DNA of 63,713 nucleotides from Deltaproteobacteria bacterium. Lineage in GTDB: Bacteria; Desulfobacterota; Desulfobacteria; Desulfobacterales; SURF-15. Position 1 is the first letter of the stretch, and every line of letters begins with the position of its first letter. The DNA lies in assembly GCA_019309565.1 (NCBI GenBank), contig JAFDFZ010000011.1, forward strand, positions 1 through 63,713, read 5' to 3'. The notes below the pieces were generated by a model, which had not been told where the DNA came from, made no database searches, and was given only the letters and a program-made list of their open reading frames with translations. Both the position numbers and the translations under genes were made by a program. Shown in pieces: positions 35,191 to 43,529 of this stretch.

Positions 35191-35216
35191 TTAGGGCCTC
35201 TTTAAAGAGGCCCTAA
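35191..35216. terminator. Perfect hairpin after tRNA-Val
   Basis: The 26-base palindrome starts TTAGGGCCTCTTT and is perfectly self-complementary. It lies 17 bases after the tRNA and is followed by AAATTCTGTTT. It should end the HU/IHF-tRNA transcript and, being symmetrical, could also stop transcription coming from the right. Confidence 0.7.
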
Positions 35217-35229
35217 AAATTCTGTTTCT

Positions 35230-35402
35230 ACCCCGTAGTTGCATAAATCACATAGTCAAATTGCCATTTTGCCCTTTCAGAAGCGGCATTCGTCTTGGCG
35301 CCCACGTATTTTCTTAAACCCACAATTTGCGAAATGGCCTCTATGCATGATTTTTCAGTACCTGACGACTGCAACTTTTGAGTTGTTTTCCAACAACGGG
35401 GT
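35230..35402. mobile_element. MITE-like element, family B, copy 2
   Basis: A 173-bp non-coding element with ends ACCCCGTAGTTG and CAACAACGGGGT (11 of 12 bases inverted-complementary). Taking the outermost bases as CCCCGT/ACGGGG, it is flanked by a 4-bp direct repeat TCTA. Its left end (ACCCCGTAGTTGCATAAA) matches the inverted right end of copy 3 at 48818-48918. No coding sequence. It lies directly after the tRNA-Val terminator. Confidence 0.65.
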
Positions 35403-35429
35403 CTACCTGACAGGTTGCGTCATATCCCC

Positions 35430-35618
35430 TTACGTTCCCTTGCTCCCTTCCTTAAACCACAGGTTCAACGCAATGGCAATAAGCGAAAGGTTGGTGCATC
35501 CTCTTGAAAATCCTTCCGGGGATACACCCATAATTCCCGAACCGGTTAAAGCTGAAATTCCTGCCAGCAAAAAGCCTAAAGCGGCAAGCCCAATTATCAC
35601 CAAGATTACATTTCGCAT
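35430..35618 (-). CDS. Small two-helix membrane protein
   Basis: A 62-residue protein with one clear hydrophobic helix near the start (VILVIIGLAALGFLLAGISA) and a second near the end (LSLIAIALNLWF), joined by a short GVSPEGFSRGC loop. The ATG at 35618 is preceded by a strong AAAGGAGGAAGC site, which supports it as a real gene. I do not recognise a family. It stands alone on the minus strand between repeat element B copy 2 and a kinase gene. Confidence 0.65.
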   Translation of the reverse strand: MRNVILVIIGLAALGFLLAGISALTGSGIMGVSPEGFSRGCTNLSLIAIALNLWFKEGSKGT

Positions 35619-35874
35619 ACGCTTCCTCCTTTCCATGCAATATAAAGGTTAATGTTGCATCGTGCTGCTTTCAGTCTAAAGGATGAGTTCTTCTTTAAAA
35701 GCTTGGGTCTTTATCAAGCATCCACAGGGAATGTAGTCAGATTCAACTTATTTTCGGAAAGAAACAAGGAGCCTCCCTCAGGGCAGCTGTCGTAACCAGC
35801 ACAACCTACAATCCAGCACTATTTTTTTATACACGAATAAATTCTATAAAATCAATACCTGCACTGATTTTTCT

Positions 35875-37488
35875 TTACATGGAGCTCGCATCCGCAGAGT
35901 TTGACAGCATTTTCGACAGCATGAAATGTTCATGGGAAAGAATGGTTTCCATGCTGTCTTCCAGAGGTTTTTCCGTGTTAATACGAACATGAATGTCTTC
36001 CGGCACCTCTGTTAGAGGTTCAAATCGACGCTTGAACTCATCGAAGTGATGCAGCCTGGCATCCGATAGAGACGACTTGTGCTCGCGCAGCTTCAAACGC
36101 TCCTTAAGCACCTCGTCGGAAGCGACACATTGAATGAAAAAAATGTTGACATCCATGTCCCTTGCCAGCCGCAAGGCCTCTTGGCGCTGGTGTTTTCGGC
36201 TGAAAGTTGCGGCCAAAATAATGGAGTCTCCCTTCTCAAGCACCTCCTGGGCTGCTATAAGCAATTTCCCATAAGTAAGAGAACTTCCTGCCCTGGAATA
36301 GATGCCTGTTTCAAAAGGTACATCCACCGATATATGAGGTTTTATCCTGAACAGTGCTTTGCGGACCGCGTCTGACTCCACAACACCAATATCCAAAGTG
36401 CGGCCCAGCTCCTTGGCGATGGTGCTTTTACCGGAAGCCGGCATACCGCACACCACCCAGAGTGTTGGGCGCGCAAACTGAACCGCATATCGATACGCAA
36501 GCGATAAATACCGTCGGGTTTCTTTAAGCAGCTTGTCTTTGTTTATCGCTTTGAGGTTGTTTTCCTGTAACTGGAAACAGTTGACCTTGACCCGAACAAA
36601 TGCACGGTAGCATTTGTAGAAATCCAACAGAACCAGAACATCCTTATCCCTGGTGTATCTCACATAGGCCTCGATGAATTGGTCTGCAATTTTCCAGTGT
36701 CCCTCAAAATCAAGATCCATAGCTAAAAAAGAAAGATCTGCGGTAATATCCGAATAACGAAATCGATCGTTGAACTCTATACAATCAAGGATTTGAATCC
36801 CATCCTTGAAGTAGATATGCCCTGCTCTCAAATCCCCGTGGCAGTCTCTTATTTTGTTCTGCTCGATACGATGGGTAAATAACCATTTATGCCTTCGAAG
36901 GAATGCTCGGGTCGCGGCACGAATAATCTGGTACTTTTGGTCGTCCAAGATATGCCCGACAAAGGCGGCTGTTTGATGAAAGTTTTCCTCACAATTTGCT
37001 TGTACCGTTTCCCATGAACCAAAATGATTTATACGCTCTGTGGTGGAAGCCATGGCGTAGAACTGCGAAAGAAACCGCGCAAGGGAATCTACAGCGTCAT
37101 AAGAAAGCCTTCCGTCCCGAATCAGGCGAAGCATGGAGCATTGCTCGGGAAGTTGTCTCATCTTAACAGCATATTCCACTGCTTCCCCGGGTCCTGAAAG
37201 AACGTATTGACCTTTGTGAAAAGTTATGGCAACCATATCAAGATAAACGTTTTTGGTCAGTCGACGGTTCAGCACGACCTCCTGCCAGCAAAAATGCCGG
37301 CGTTTTTCCAGGGTGGTGAAATCCAGAAATCCCAGATTCACCGGTTTCTTTATTTTGTAAACATAATCACCGGTCAGGAACACCTTTGATATGTGGGTGT
37401 CACGCTGCTCGATGCGTCTTACAGGATGAGGGTAAAATTCGGGTGATTGCATGGAATTGAAGATATCATCTTGGTGATGATTATACAT
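35875..37488 (-). CDS. APH-like kinase fused to P-loop kinase (COG2187/COG0645-like)
   Basis: A 537-residue two-domain protein. The N-terminal domain is aminoglycoside-phosphotransferase-like: VYKIKKPVNLGFLDFTTLEK with the nucleotide-binding Lys, the catalytic loop CHGDLRAGHIYF and the metal-binding DCIEFNDRFR. The C-terminal domain (from about 335) is a P-loop kinase with GMPASGKSTIAKELG and later LREHKSSLSDA, similar to zeta-toxin/gluconate-kinase-type enzymes. Such fusions are common in proteobacteria and have no proven substrate. It is monocistronic, followed by an AT-rich gap. Confidence 0.8.
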   Translation of the reverse strand: MYNHHQDDIFNSMQSPEFYPHPVRRIEQRDTHISKVFLTGDYVYKIKKPVNLGFLDFTTLEKRRHFCWQEVVLNRRLTKNVYLDMVAITFHKGQYVLSGPGEAVEYAVKMRQLPEQCSMLRLIRDGRLSYDAVDSLARFLSQFYAMASTTERINHFGSWETVQANCEENFHQTAAFVGHILDDQKYQIIRAATRAFLRRHKWLFTHRIEQNKIRDCHGDLRAGHIYFKDGIQILDCIEFNDRFRYSDITADLSFLAMDLDFEGHWKIADQFIEAYVRYTRDKDVLVLLDFYKCYRAFVRVKVNCFQLQENNLKAINKDKLLKETRRYLSLAYRYAVQFARPTLWVVCGMPASGKSTIAKELGRTLDIGVVESDAVRKALFRIKPHISVDVPFETGIYSRAGSSLTYGKLLIAAQEVLEKGDSIILAATFSRKHQRQEALRLARDMDVNIFFIQCVASDEVLKERLKLREHKSSLSDARLHHFDEFKRRFEPLTEVPEDIHVRINTEKPLEDSMETILSHEHFMLSKMLSNSADASSM

Positions 37489-37648
37489 GGTTTCATCACC
37501 TGCGGCCAGGGCCGTAAATTAGGTCAACAACTACGTCGGTTGTTTAAGAAATATAACCAAACTTCCGAATTATACACAGAACTTCTGACACTAAGTTACC
37601 TGTTATATAGTAACCATTGGGAGGGGGGGCTGCAAATCAGATCTGTTA

Positions 37649-37947
37649 CTCAAGTTTCGCACCCCTAATCCTTTGAAATGCCTTATATGATGGAGTCGAA
37701 TGAAATTTTTTGAAGGCAAAATACATTTTATCACCCTTCGATAACGGCACAATGGGAGTCAACAAAGCGCCTAAACCAGAAGTAACAAGATCTTCCGCTG
37801 CTTAATGGCCGTTTCCTTGTGCCTGGACCCGATGTTTCGTAATGGCTGTCCCCTAAGAGCTTCGGTGTAATTATTTTGCCTTAAAAAATTTTATTCGACT
37901 CAACATCCATTGGCAATTTTACAGTAAAATAGAGTGCGAAACTTGAG
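37649..37947. mobile_element. MITE-like element, family A, copy 2
   Basis: A 299-bp element, inverted relative to copy 1. The ends are CTCAAGTTTCGCACCCC and GTGCGAAACTTGAG, with internal matches to copy 1 such as AACAAAGCGC, GAGTCGAATGAAATTTTTT and CTTCGGTGTAATTATTTTGCC. No clear target duplication (flanks CTGTTA and TCTTTT). Its right end is only 22 bp before the tag start codon, so it may supply the tag promoter. Confidence 0.8.
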
Positions 37948-37969
37948 TCTTTTAATTGACGGTGAAGCA

Positions 37970-38560
37970 ATGATGAAAAAACGTTGTGAATGGGTGGGCA
38001 CCGATCCACTCTACATCGAATATCATGACAAGGAATGGGGCACCCCTGTATTTAACGATCAAAAATTATTCGAATTCTTGATTCTGGAAGGTGCTCAGGC
38101 AGGACTGAGCTGGATGACGATTTTAAGAAAGCGTCAAAATTTTTTCAATGCATTCGATCACTTCGACCCGCAAAAGGTTGCACGATACGGCCCCGAACAG
38201 ATCCAGCGGCTTCTTAAAAACAAAGGTATAATCCGAAATGAACGAAAAATTCGCTCCGCCGTTCAGAATGCGAGGGCTTTTTTAAAAATCCAAGAACAGT
38301 TCGGCAGCTTCAGCGACTATGTCTGGCAATTTGTGGGGGGCACTCCTAAGAAAAATGCACGGCGTCAGGTTTCTGAGATTCCCTCAAAAACCGCTGACTC
38401 GATAGCCTTGAGCAGAGATTTGAAACGCCGGGGGTTTGTGTTTGTGGGGCCCACCATTTGCTATGCATTCATGCAGGCAGTAGGTATGGTAAATGATCAT
38501 ACGATAGATTGTTTCAGGTATTATGAATTGAACTCGTATCTGAAGCAACCTGGGGGATGA
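37970..38560 (+). CDS. tag: DNA-3-methyladenine glycosylase I
   Basis: A 196-residue helix-hairpin-helix glycosylase with the Tag signatures: CEWVGTDPLYIEYHDKEWG at the start, LEGAQAGLSWMTILRKR with the catalytic Glu, and GPTICYAFMQAVGMVNDHTI near the end where the zinc-binding Cys/His lie. It removes 3-methyladenine from alkylated DNA. The ATG at 37970 (or 37973) gives a standard start; the frame runs back into the family A repeat. The upstream element probably separates it from its original promoter. Confidence 0.94.
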   Translation: MMKKRCEWVGTDPLYIEYHDKEWGTPVFNDQKLFEFLILEGAQAGLSWMTILRKRQNFFNAFDHFDPQKVARYGPEQIQRLLKNKGIIRNERKIRSAVQNARAFLKIQEQFGSFSDYVWQFVGGTPKKNARRQVSEIPSKTADSIALSRDLKRRGFVFVGPTICYAFMQAVGMVNDHTIDCFRYYELNSYLKQPGG

Positions 38561-38606
38561 ACAAACAACCGGCCTGTTGACACCGAAAAGCAACGGGAGG
38601 AACCAT

Positions 38607-39896
38607 ATGGCAAAATGCAAAAGCTGTGGCAAACCTCATAATATAGGATTTGTTTCGACCCGATTTGCCGGCACCGACGGTGTGTCTCTTGAAACGGAAA
38701 AATGGGCGGATTTCTTTGAATCGCTCGGGTTTGCCTGTTATTATTTTGCAGGAGAGATAGATCGTCCTCCTGAAAAATCTTATGTTTTAAAAAAAGCTCA
38801 TTTCAAGCACCCGGAGATCAGAAATATTTATCAAACATGTTTCGGCTCCCGCGTAAGAAAACGATCCACAACCAGGCGCATCTGTAAGCTGAAGGAATAC
38901 CTGAAAGATCATCTCTATGAGTTTATCAAACAATTTGACATCAGCCTTCTGGTTCCTGAAAACTCATTGGCCATACCTTTAAACCTTCCGCTTGGCATTG
39001 CCATAGCAGAAGTCATATCGGAGACCGGAATCCTTGCCATCGCTCATCATCATGACTTTTTCTGGGAGCGTCAGCACTTTCTAACCAATTCGGTTTGGGA
39101 ATATCTGAACATGGCATTTCCACCCCATCTGCCTACGATTTACCATGTTGTCATTAATTCCTCCCAGGACAATCAGTTAAGCCTGCGCACAGGTATCTCC
39201 GCTACCATTGTCCCCAATGTCATGGACTTCGCCAATCCTCCCGCGCCGGTGGATGACTATGCATCGGATGTACGAGAGGCACTTGGAATCGATGAGGATG
39301 AACTTTTCATCCTCCAGCCCACGCGAGTGGTAAAGCGCAAGGGAATCGAACATGCCATTGAGCTGGTCCATCGGTTGGGAATGAAGGCCAAACTTGTCAT
39401 TTCTCATGCATCCAGCGATGAGGGTTACGATTATGAACAGCGGGTTCGCGAATATTCAAATTTGATGAAGGTAAATACATATTTTGTTTCGGACATTATC
39501 AATGAGCGCAGGGGATATACAAAATCAGGGAAAAAAATTTACACCTTGGAGGACATCTATCCCCATGCGGATCTGGTCACCTATCCGTCAAACTTTGAGG
39601 GATTCGGAAACGCCTTTCTGGAGGCAATCTACTTCAGCCGACCCATCGTCGTGAATACCTATTCCATTTACTCCATCGACATCAAACCAAAGGGGTTTGA
39701 TGTCATTGAACTCGATGGCTATGTAACACAAGAAGCGGTCAGGAGAACCAGAACCATATTAAGAAATCAAAAATTGCGGGAAAAAATGGTGAATAAAAAT
39801 TACGAAATAGGAAGGCGTTATTTTTCATATGACGTTTTACACCAAAAACTCAAGAACCTGATCGCAAGCTGTTTCACATGTATGGTCAAACCGTAA
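38607..39896 (+). CDS. GT4-family glycosyltransferase
   Basis: A 429-residue GT-B glycosyltransferase starting MAKCKSCGKPHNIGFVSTRF, with an N-terminal Cys pair. It has a GTDGVSLETEKWADF loop typical of GT4 enzymes, HHHDFFWERQHF in the acceptor domain, and the C-terminal nucleotide-sugar site (YPSNFEGFGNAFLEAIYFSR). A GGGAGG ribosome site precedes ATG 38607. The donor is likely a nucleotide hexose; the acceptor is unknown. It is 46 bp downstream of tag, perhaps on the same transcript, without an obvious functional link. Confidence 0.8.
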   Translation: MAKCKSCGKPHNIGFVSTRFAGTDGVSLETEKWADFFESLGFACYYFAGEIDRPPEKSYVLKKAHFKHPEIRNIYQTCFGSRVRKRSTTRRICKLKEYLKDHLYEFIKQFDISLLVPENSLAIPLNLPLGIAIAEVISETGILAIAHHHDFFWERQHFLTNSVWEYLNMAFPPHLPTIYHVVINSSQDNQLSLRTGISATIVPNVMDFANPPAPVDDYASDVREALGIDEDELFILQPTRVVKRKGIEHAIELVHRLGMKAKLVISHASSDEGYDYEQRVREYSNLMKVNTYFVSDIINERRGYTKSGKKIYTLEDIYPHADLVTYPSNFEGFGNAFLEAIYFSRPIVVNTYSIYSIDIKPKGFDVIELDGYVTQEAVRRTRTILRNQKLREKMVNKNYEIGRRYFSYDVLHQKLKNLIASCFTCMVKP

Positions 39897-40048
39897 ACGA
39901 GCTCGTTTCAACATAAAGAGCTACAAATGACGATATTTCACGGCAAAATGGCAACTTCGCACTATTGTTTGTAACAATTTAGCCGTTTGGCATCAATCTA
40001 GCTTTTTGAAAAAAATGTCCCGCCACCGGTAAGATTCGCTTCAACTTA

Positions 40049-40759
40049 TCATTCGGACGGAACCTGCCGGTAGAGCTTCACCAGTGTTTCCGGAGGAACA
40101 CCAAGCGCGTAAAGAGAAATCAGCGCCCAGTTTCTTAGGGTACAGCAAACAAATCCTTCGCTCTCCCAGCGTCTGGAGGATGTCCGCACCATTTTCGGAA
40201 TAAGCGCAATCTTACCGCCGGCAGCTTTAATTCGGCTCATCAACTCCACATCTTCCATGAGGGGAATCTCCCGGTACCCGCCGATTCGGTGGAAAAAGTA
40301 TCTCTTTACAAAAATTGCCTGATCCCCGTATGGGATGGCTGTAAGCTTTGTGCGAAGGGCCACGGCCTTCTCCACGATCCTATATATCTTCTTTTCCGAA
40401 TCGATCCCAAGGGCGAACGCACCAGCAACCACATCGGCAGATTGACACGCATCTGTGATCAATCGAAAGGCCTCGTCTGGAATGAGAGTATCGGCATGTA
40501 AAAAAAGCAGAACCTCACCCGTGGCATGCCGTGCGCCTGTGTTCATTTGAGTTGCTCGACCTTTTTTGGACGCAACTTTTAGGATGCGAGGATCCGTAAT
40601 GCAGCAAAGAGTATCTCGATCACAGCTTCCGTCAACCACGATGATCTCGGTCGATCCCTCTGGGTTTAGGTGAAGAAGATGCGAAAGCGTGCGCGATATG
40701 GTATGCGTTTCTTTGTAGACGGGAATGATAATCGAAATAAAGTTAGCCATAAAACGCAT
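40049..40759 (-). CDS. GT2 glycosyltransferase, TIGR04283-like
   Basis: About 236 residues with the GT-A motifs ISIIIPVYKETHTISRTL, VDGSCDRDTL, a LLFLHADTLIP metal-binding region and the IGGYREIPLMEDVELMSRI catalytic region. The pattern HADTL with PLMEDVE is typical of the TIGR04283 group, named for arsenosugar biosynthesis glycosyltransferases. No arsenosugar partner gene is visible here, so the substrate is uncertain. Start codon choice is weak (ATG at 40759 or 40750; no clear ribosome site). Divergent from the DapA-family gene. Confidence 0.75.
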   Translation of the reverse strand: MRFMANFISIIIPVYKETHTISRTLSHLLHLNPEGSTEIIVVDGSCDRDTLCCITDPRILKVASKKGRATQMNTGARHATGEVLLFLHADTLIPDEAFRLITDACQSADVVAGAFALGIDSEKKIYRIVEKAVALRTKLTAIPYGDQAIFVKRYFFHRIGGYREIPLMEDVELMSRIKAAGGKIALIPKMVRTSSRRWESEGFVCCTLRNWALISLYALGVPPETLVKLYRQVPSE

Positions 40760-40871
40760 TATAGTGAGCAACGGGCGGCTTGACAATGATCAATGAAAAT
40801 GGGAATGATATTTTTTGGTCAAACTTATACAACATCTTACGGTGGCAATAAAAAGGGAAAAAGGAGCGGAT

Positions 40872-41765
40872 ATGATAACATCAAAAGACATAAAGGGTGT
40901 GATAGCTGCAATCGCCACCCCTTTCAAAGACAATGAAGATTTGGATTTACAGGGCCTTGGAAAACTAACCCGACACCTTATCGATTGCGGGGTTGACGGA
41001 ATTATGGCAGTGGGCGGAACCGGTGAGTTTCCACATTTGGATCGAGAAGAGAAAAAGACGGCAATTGAAGTCATCTCAAAAGAAGCAAAGGGAAACGTTC
41101 CGGTGATTGCAAACACATCTGCATGCAGCACCCGGGAGGCCCTTCAGTTAATGGAAGACGCCAGGCAAGCCGGAGCGGATGCCGCTATCATGGTGCCGCC
41201 TTATTATTTTGTGCTGGACGACAGCGCCCTTTTCTATCACTTCAAAACCCTGGCGGAAGCGAAGCTGCTCCCTGTTGTGGTTTACAACAATCCGCTATAT
41301 ACGGGAAATCCCATGGGGCCGTCGCTGCTGGCCGAGCTGATGGAGATTCCGAACATCATCGGCCTTAAACAAAGCCAGACGGACATGGGCCAGCTTGTGG
41401 AAGTGATCCGATTAACGAAAAAGGAATCATCACTTTGCACTGGCATCGACAGTCAATTTTTCCCCTCCTTGATGATCGGGGCAAAGGGAATCTATTCAAC
41501 AGCGGCCAGTGTCATTCCCGGTAAGATGAAAAAGATTTACACGCTTTATCTGGAAGGTAAAATAGAGGAGGCAAAGACACTGCACATCGCCATCCAGGTG
41601 CTGAACCGCTTTCTTGAATACGACCCCGGATACGTGTCCCCTGCAAAAGAAGCCCTTCGGATGCTTGGGCTGCCCGCAGGCCCCGTCAGAAGACCCATGC
41701 CGGAGCTTACAGAAAAGCAGAAAGAAGGACTCAAACAGGCGCTTAAAGCAATCGGAGAGCTTTAA
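40872..41765 (+). CDS. Dihydrodipicolinate synthase / N-acetylneuraminate lyase family aldolase
   Basis: A 297-residue TIM-barrel class I aldolase. It has GVIAAIATPFKDNEDLD at the start, GGTGEFPHLDREEKK (carboxylate-binding loop), the conserved Tyr in VVVYNNPLYTG, and the Schiff-base Lys in GLKQSQTD. The DapA consensus at the Lys is usually IKEAT, so this may be one of the many DapA paralogues (keto-deoxy sugar aldolases) rather than the lysine pathway enzyme. A GGAG site precedes ATG 40872. It has no lysine-pathway neighbours. Confidence 0.82.
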   Translation: MITSKDIKGVIAAIATPFKDNEDLDLQGLGKLTRHLIDCGVDGIMAVGGTGEFPHLDREEKKTAIEVISKEAKGNVPVIANTSACSTREALQLMEDARQAGADAAIMVPPYYFVLDDSALFYHFKTLAEAKLLPVVVYNNPLYTGNPMGPSLLAELMEIPNIIGLKQSQTDMGQLVEVIRLTKKESSLCTGIDSQFFPSLMIGAKGIYSTAASVIPGKMKKIYTLYLEGKIEEAKTLHIAIQVLNRFLEYDPGYVSPAKEALRMLGLPAGPVRRPMPELTEKQKEGLKQALKAIGEL

Positions 41766-41885
41766 ACTTGCCGCGAACAAGTCGTTTTACCGGTGAAAGC
41801 AATCCCCGGTTTTATCGCTTCCGCTCCCTTCGACTCACTGACCGAATCTCCTCGAGAATTGCGGTTTTGTTTTCTAAAAATATAG

Positions 41886-41915
41886 TTGACCTGATAAAAA
41901 TTATTAAGATATAAT
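41886..41915 (+). promoter_or_regulatory. Sigma-70-type promoter of the hdr-met operon
   Basis: TTGACC (41886-41891), an 18-base spacer and a perfect TATAAT (41910-41915) sit in an AT-rich stretch 77 bp before the hdrC start. This is one of the best promoter matches in the window. Confidence 0.7.
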
Positions 41916-41991
41916 AAAATCTTTAATTTTTTTCCGACAAAAAATAATGCATCGTCATTTCAAGCGGGCGATGTTTTAGGAAAAGGAACAT

Positions 41992-42618
41992 ATGATGGAA
42001 TCCGAACGTGAATTTGACTATGAAACCGCCAGGCCCTTGGTTCAGAAAATAATGGAACAATCCGGGCAGAATCTGCTGGCATGCTATCAGTGCAGACGCT
42101 GTGCATCAGGTTGTCCAGTGGGAGAAGAAACCGGATATGTAACCCCCGACAGGTTGATTCGAATGATTGTTTTAGGTCAGCGAGACGATGTGCTCAACAA
42201 CCAGCTGGTATGGAGATGCGTATCCTGTTATACATGTGGCACGCGTTGTCCCAACGATATTCAGACTGCAAGAATCACTGAAACCGTAAAGAAAATGTCA
42301 AAAGAAAATCACATCACTCCGATCACACCCAAGGTGGATCATTTTCACAGCAGCTTTGTAAAGGCTGGAGTCCGCTGGGGCCGTGTAAACGAGATAGAGT
42401 TTATCAATTCGTATGAAATAAAAAATGCGATTACAGATCTGCGGCATTTGAGATTCAAGGAAATATTCAAGGAGATGGCCACCCAGGGTGGATTGGGCCT
42501 CAGGATGTTAAGAAAAAAGAGGTTGCATTTCGGATTTCAGCGAACAAAGGGCAGAGATGAAATAAAGCGGCTCTACAAAAAGGCCGGGGACAGATCGGTT
42601 GTCCCAAAAGCCCATTAG
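41992..42618 (+). CDS. hdrC: Heterodisulfide reductase-like subunit HdrC
   Basis: A 208-residue protein with two [4Fe-4S] motifs close to the N-terminus, CYQCRRCASGCP and CVSCYTCGTRCP, each followed by the expected helices. This is the HdrC arrangement that wires HdrA to HdrB. The C-terminal 90 residues are basic and less conserved. It opens the operon hdrC-hdrB-hdrA-mvhD-metV-metF. In the family it is a cytoplasmic electron-transfer subunit. Confidence 0.92.
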   Translation: MMESEREFDYETARPLVQKIMEQSGQNLLACYQCRRCASGCPVGEETGYVTPDRLIRMIVLGQRDDVLNNQLVWRCVSCYTCGTRCPNDIQTARITETVKKMSKENHITPITPKVDHFHSSFVKAGVRWGRVNEIEFINSYEIKNAITDLRHLRFKEIFKEMATQGGLGLRMLRKKRLHFGFQRTKGRDEIKRLYKKAGDRSVVPKAH

Positions 42619-42653
42619 CAGATCTTTTTTCGAAACAGAAAAGGACGCCAACC

Positions 42654-43529
42654 ATGAACATTGCATATTATCCCGGTTGTACCCTTAAGGCCTCATCTTC
42701 CCTTTATGATGTGCAAACCCGGCAGGTCTTCGGTGAAATGGATATTCAACTTGTCGAAATCGAAGACTGGAATTGCTGTGGCGCCACATCGGCCGGAAAA
42801 GTAAACGATTTCCTGGCGGTCGCAATGCCGGCCAGAAATCTTGGAATCGCCGAAAGCCAGGGTTTTTCGGAAATGGTAATTCCCTGCTCGGCCTGTTATT
42901 CAAGAACTCTGGTGGCTCAAAAACAGCTTGACGATAATGCGGTACTGATGGCTGAAATCAACAGCGAACTTACTCACAAGGTGCGGGGGACAATAAAAGT
43001 ATCATCCATTCTAGAAGTGCTTCTTACAAAGGTAAACTCAGGGGAGCTGGCAGAGAAGGCAGCAAGAAAACTTACCGGTATTCAGGCTTGCTGTTATTAT
43101 GGTTGTTTGCAGACCCGGTTCCCTTACAGGGTCCCGGTCCCCGATGATGTGGAAAATCCCCAGGGAATGGAAACCGTGCTCAAGACCCTGGGAGCGAAAC
43201 CCCTGGACTGGAGCTATAAAACGGACTGTTGCGGGGCTTCCGCCTCTGTCAACGATGAACAGACGGCATTAACCCTGATGGCCCGAATATTAAAAGATGC
43301 CGTGGCAAGAGGTGCCAACTGCCTGGTTGTGACATGTCCATTGTGCCAGTTAAACCTGGATGCTTATCAGGACCGGGTCTGTAAGAAATTTGATATTCAA
43401 GAACGATTACCCGTTTTTTTCATCACCGAAATGATAGGTCTTGCCATGGGAATGGATATTGAAGCGCTGCAGATCGACAGACATTTTATAGATGGCTCTG
43501 ATCTGTTAAAGGAGTTAAATCTTATATGA
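42654..43529 (+). CDS. hdrB: Heterodisulfide reductase-like subunit HdrB
   Basis: A 291-residue protein with two CCG domains, each supplying Cys ligands: WNCCGATSAG with PCSACYSR in the first half, and TDCCGASASVND with TCPLCQLNLD in the second. It starts MNIAYYPGCTLKASS as HdrB proteins do. In methanogens these motifs bind two non-cubane [4Fe-4S] clusters that cleave the disulfide. Here, next to metV and metF, the subunit probably does a different low-potential or thiol reaction, as proposed for the acetogen complex. Its stop overlaps the hdrA start by 4 bases. Confidence 0.92.
   Translation: MNIAYYPGCTLKASSSLYDVQTRQVFGEMDIQLVEIEDWNCCGATSAGKVNDFLAVAMPARNLGIAESQGFSEMVIPCSACYSRTLVAQKQLDDNAVLMAEINSELTHKVRGTIKVSSILEVLLTKVNSGELAEKAARKLTGIQACCYYGCLQTRFPYRVPVPDDVENPQGMETVLKTLGAKPLDWSYKTDCCGASASVNDEQTALTLMARILKDAVARGANCLVVTCPLCQLNLDAYQDRVCKKFDIQERLPVFFITEMIGLAMGMDIEALQIDRHFIDGSDLLKELNLI

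Noticed and set aside
40872..41765. Naming the aldolase dapA
   Set aside because: Schiff-base motif GLKQSQTD differs from the usual DapA pattern and there are no lysine-pathway neighbours; kept at family level.
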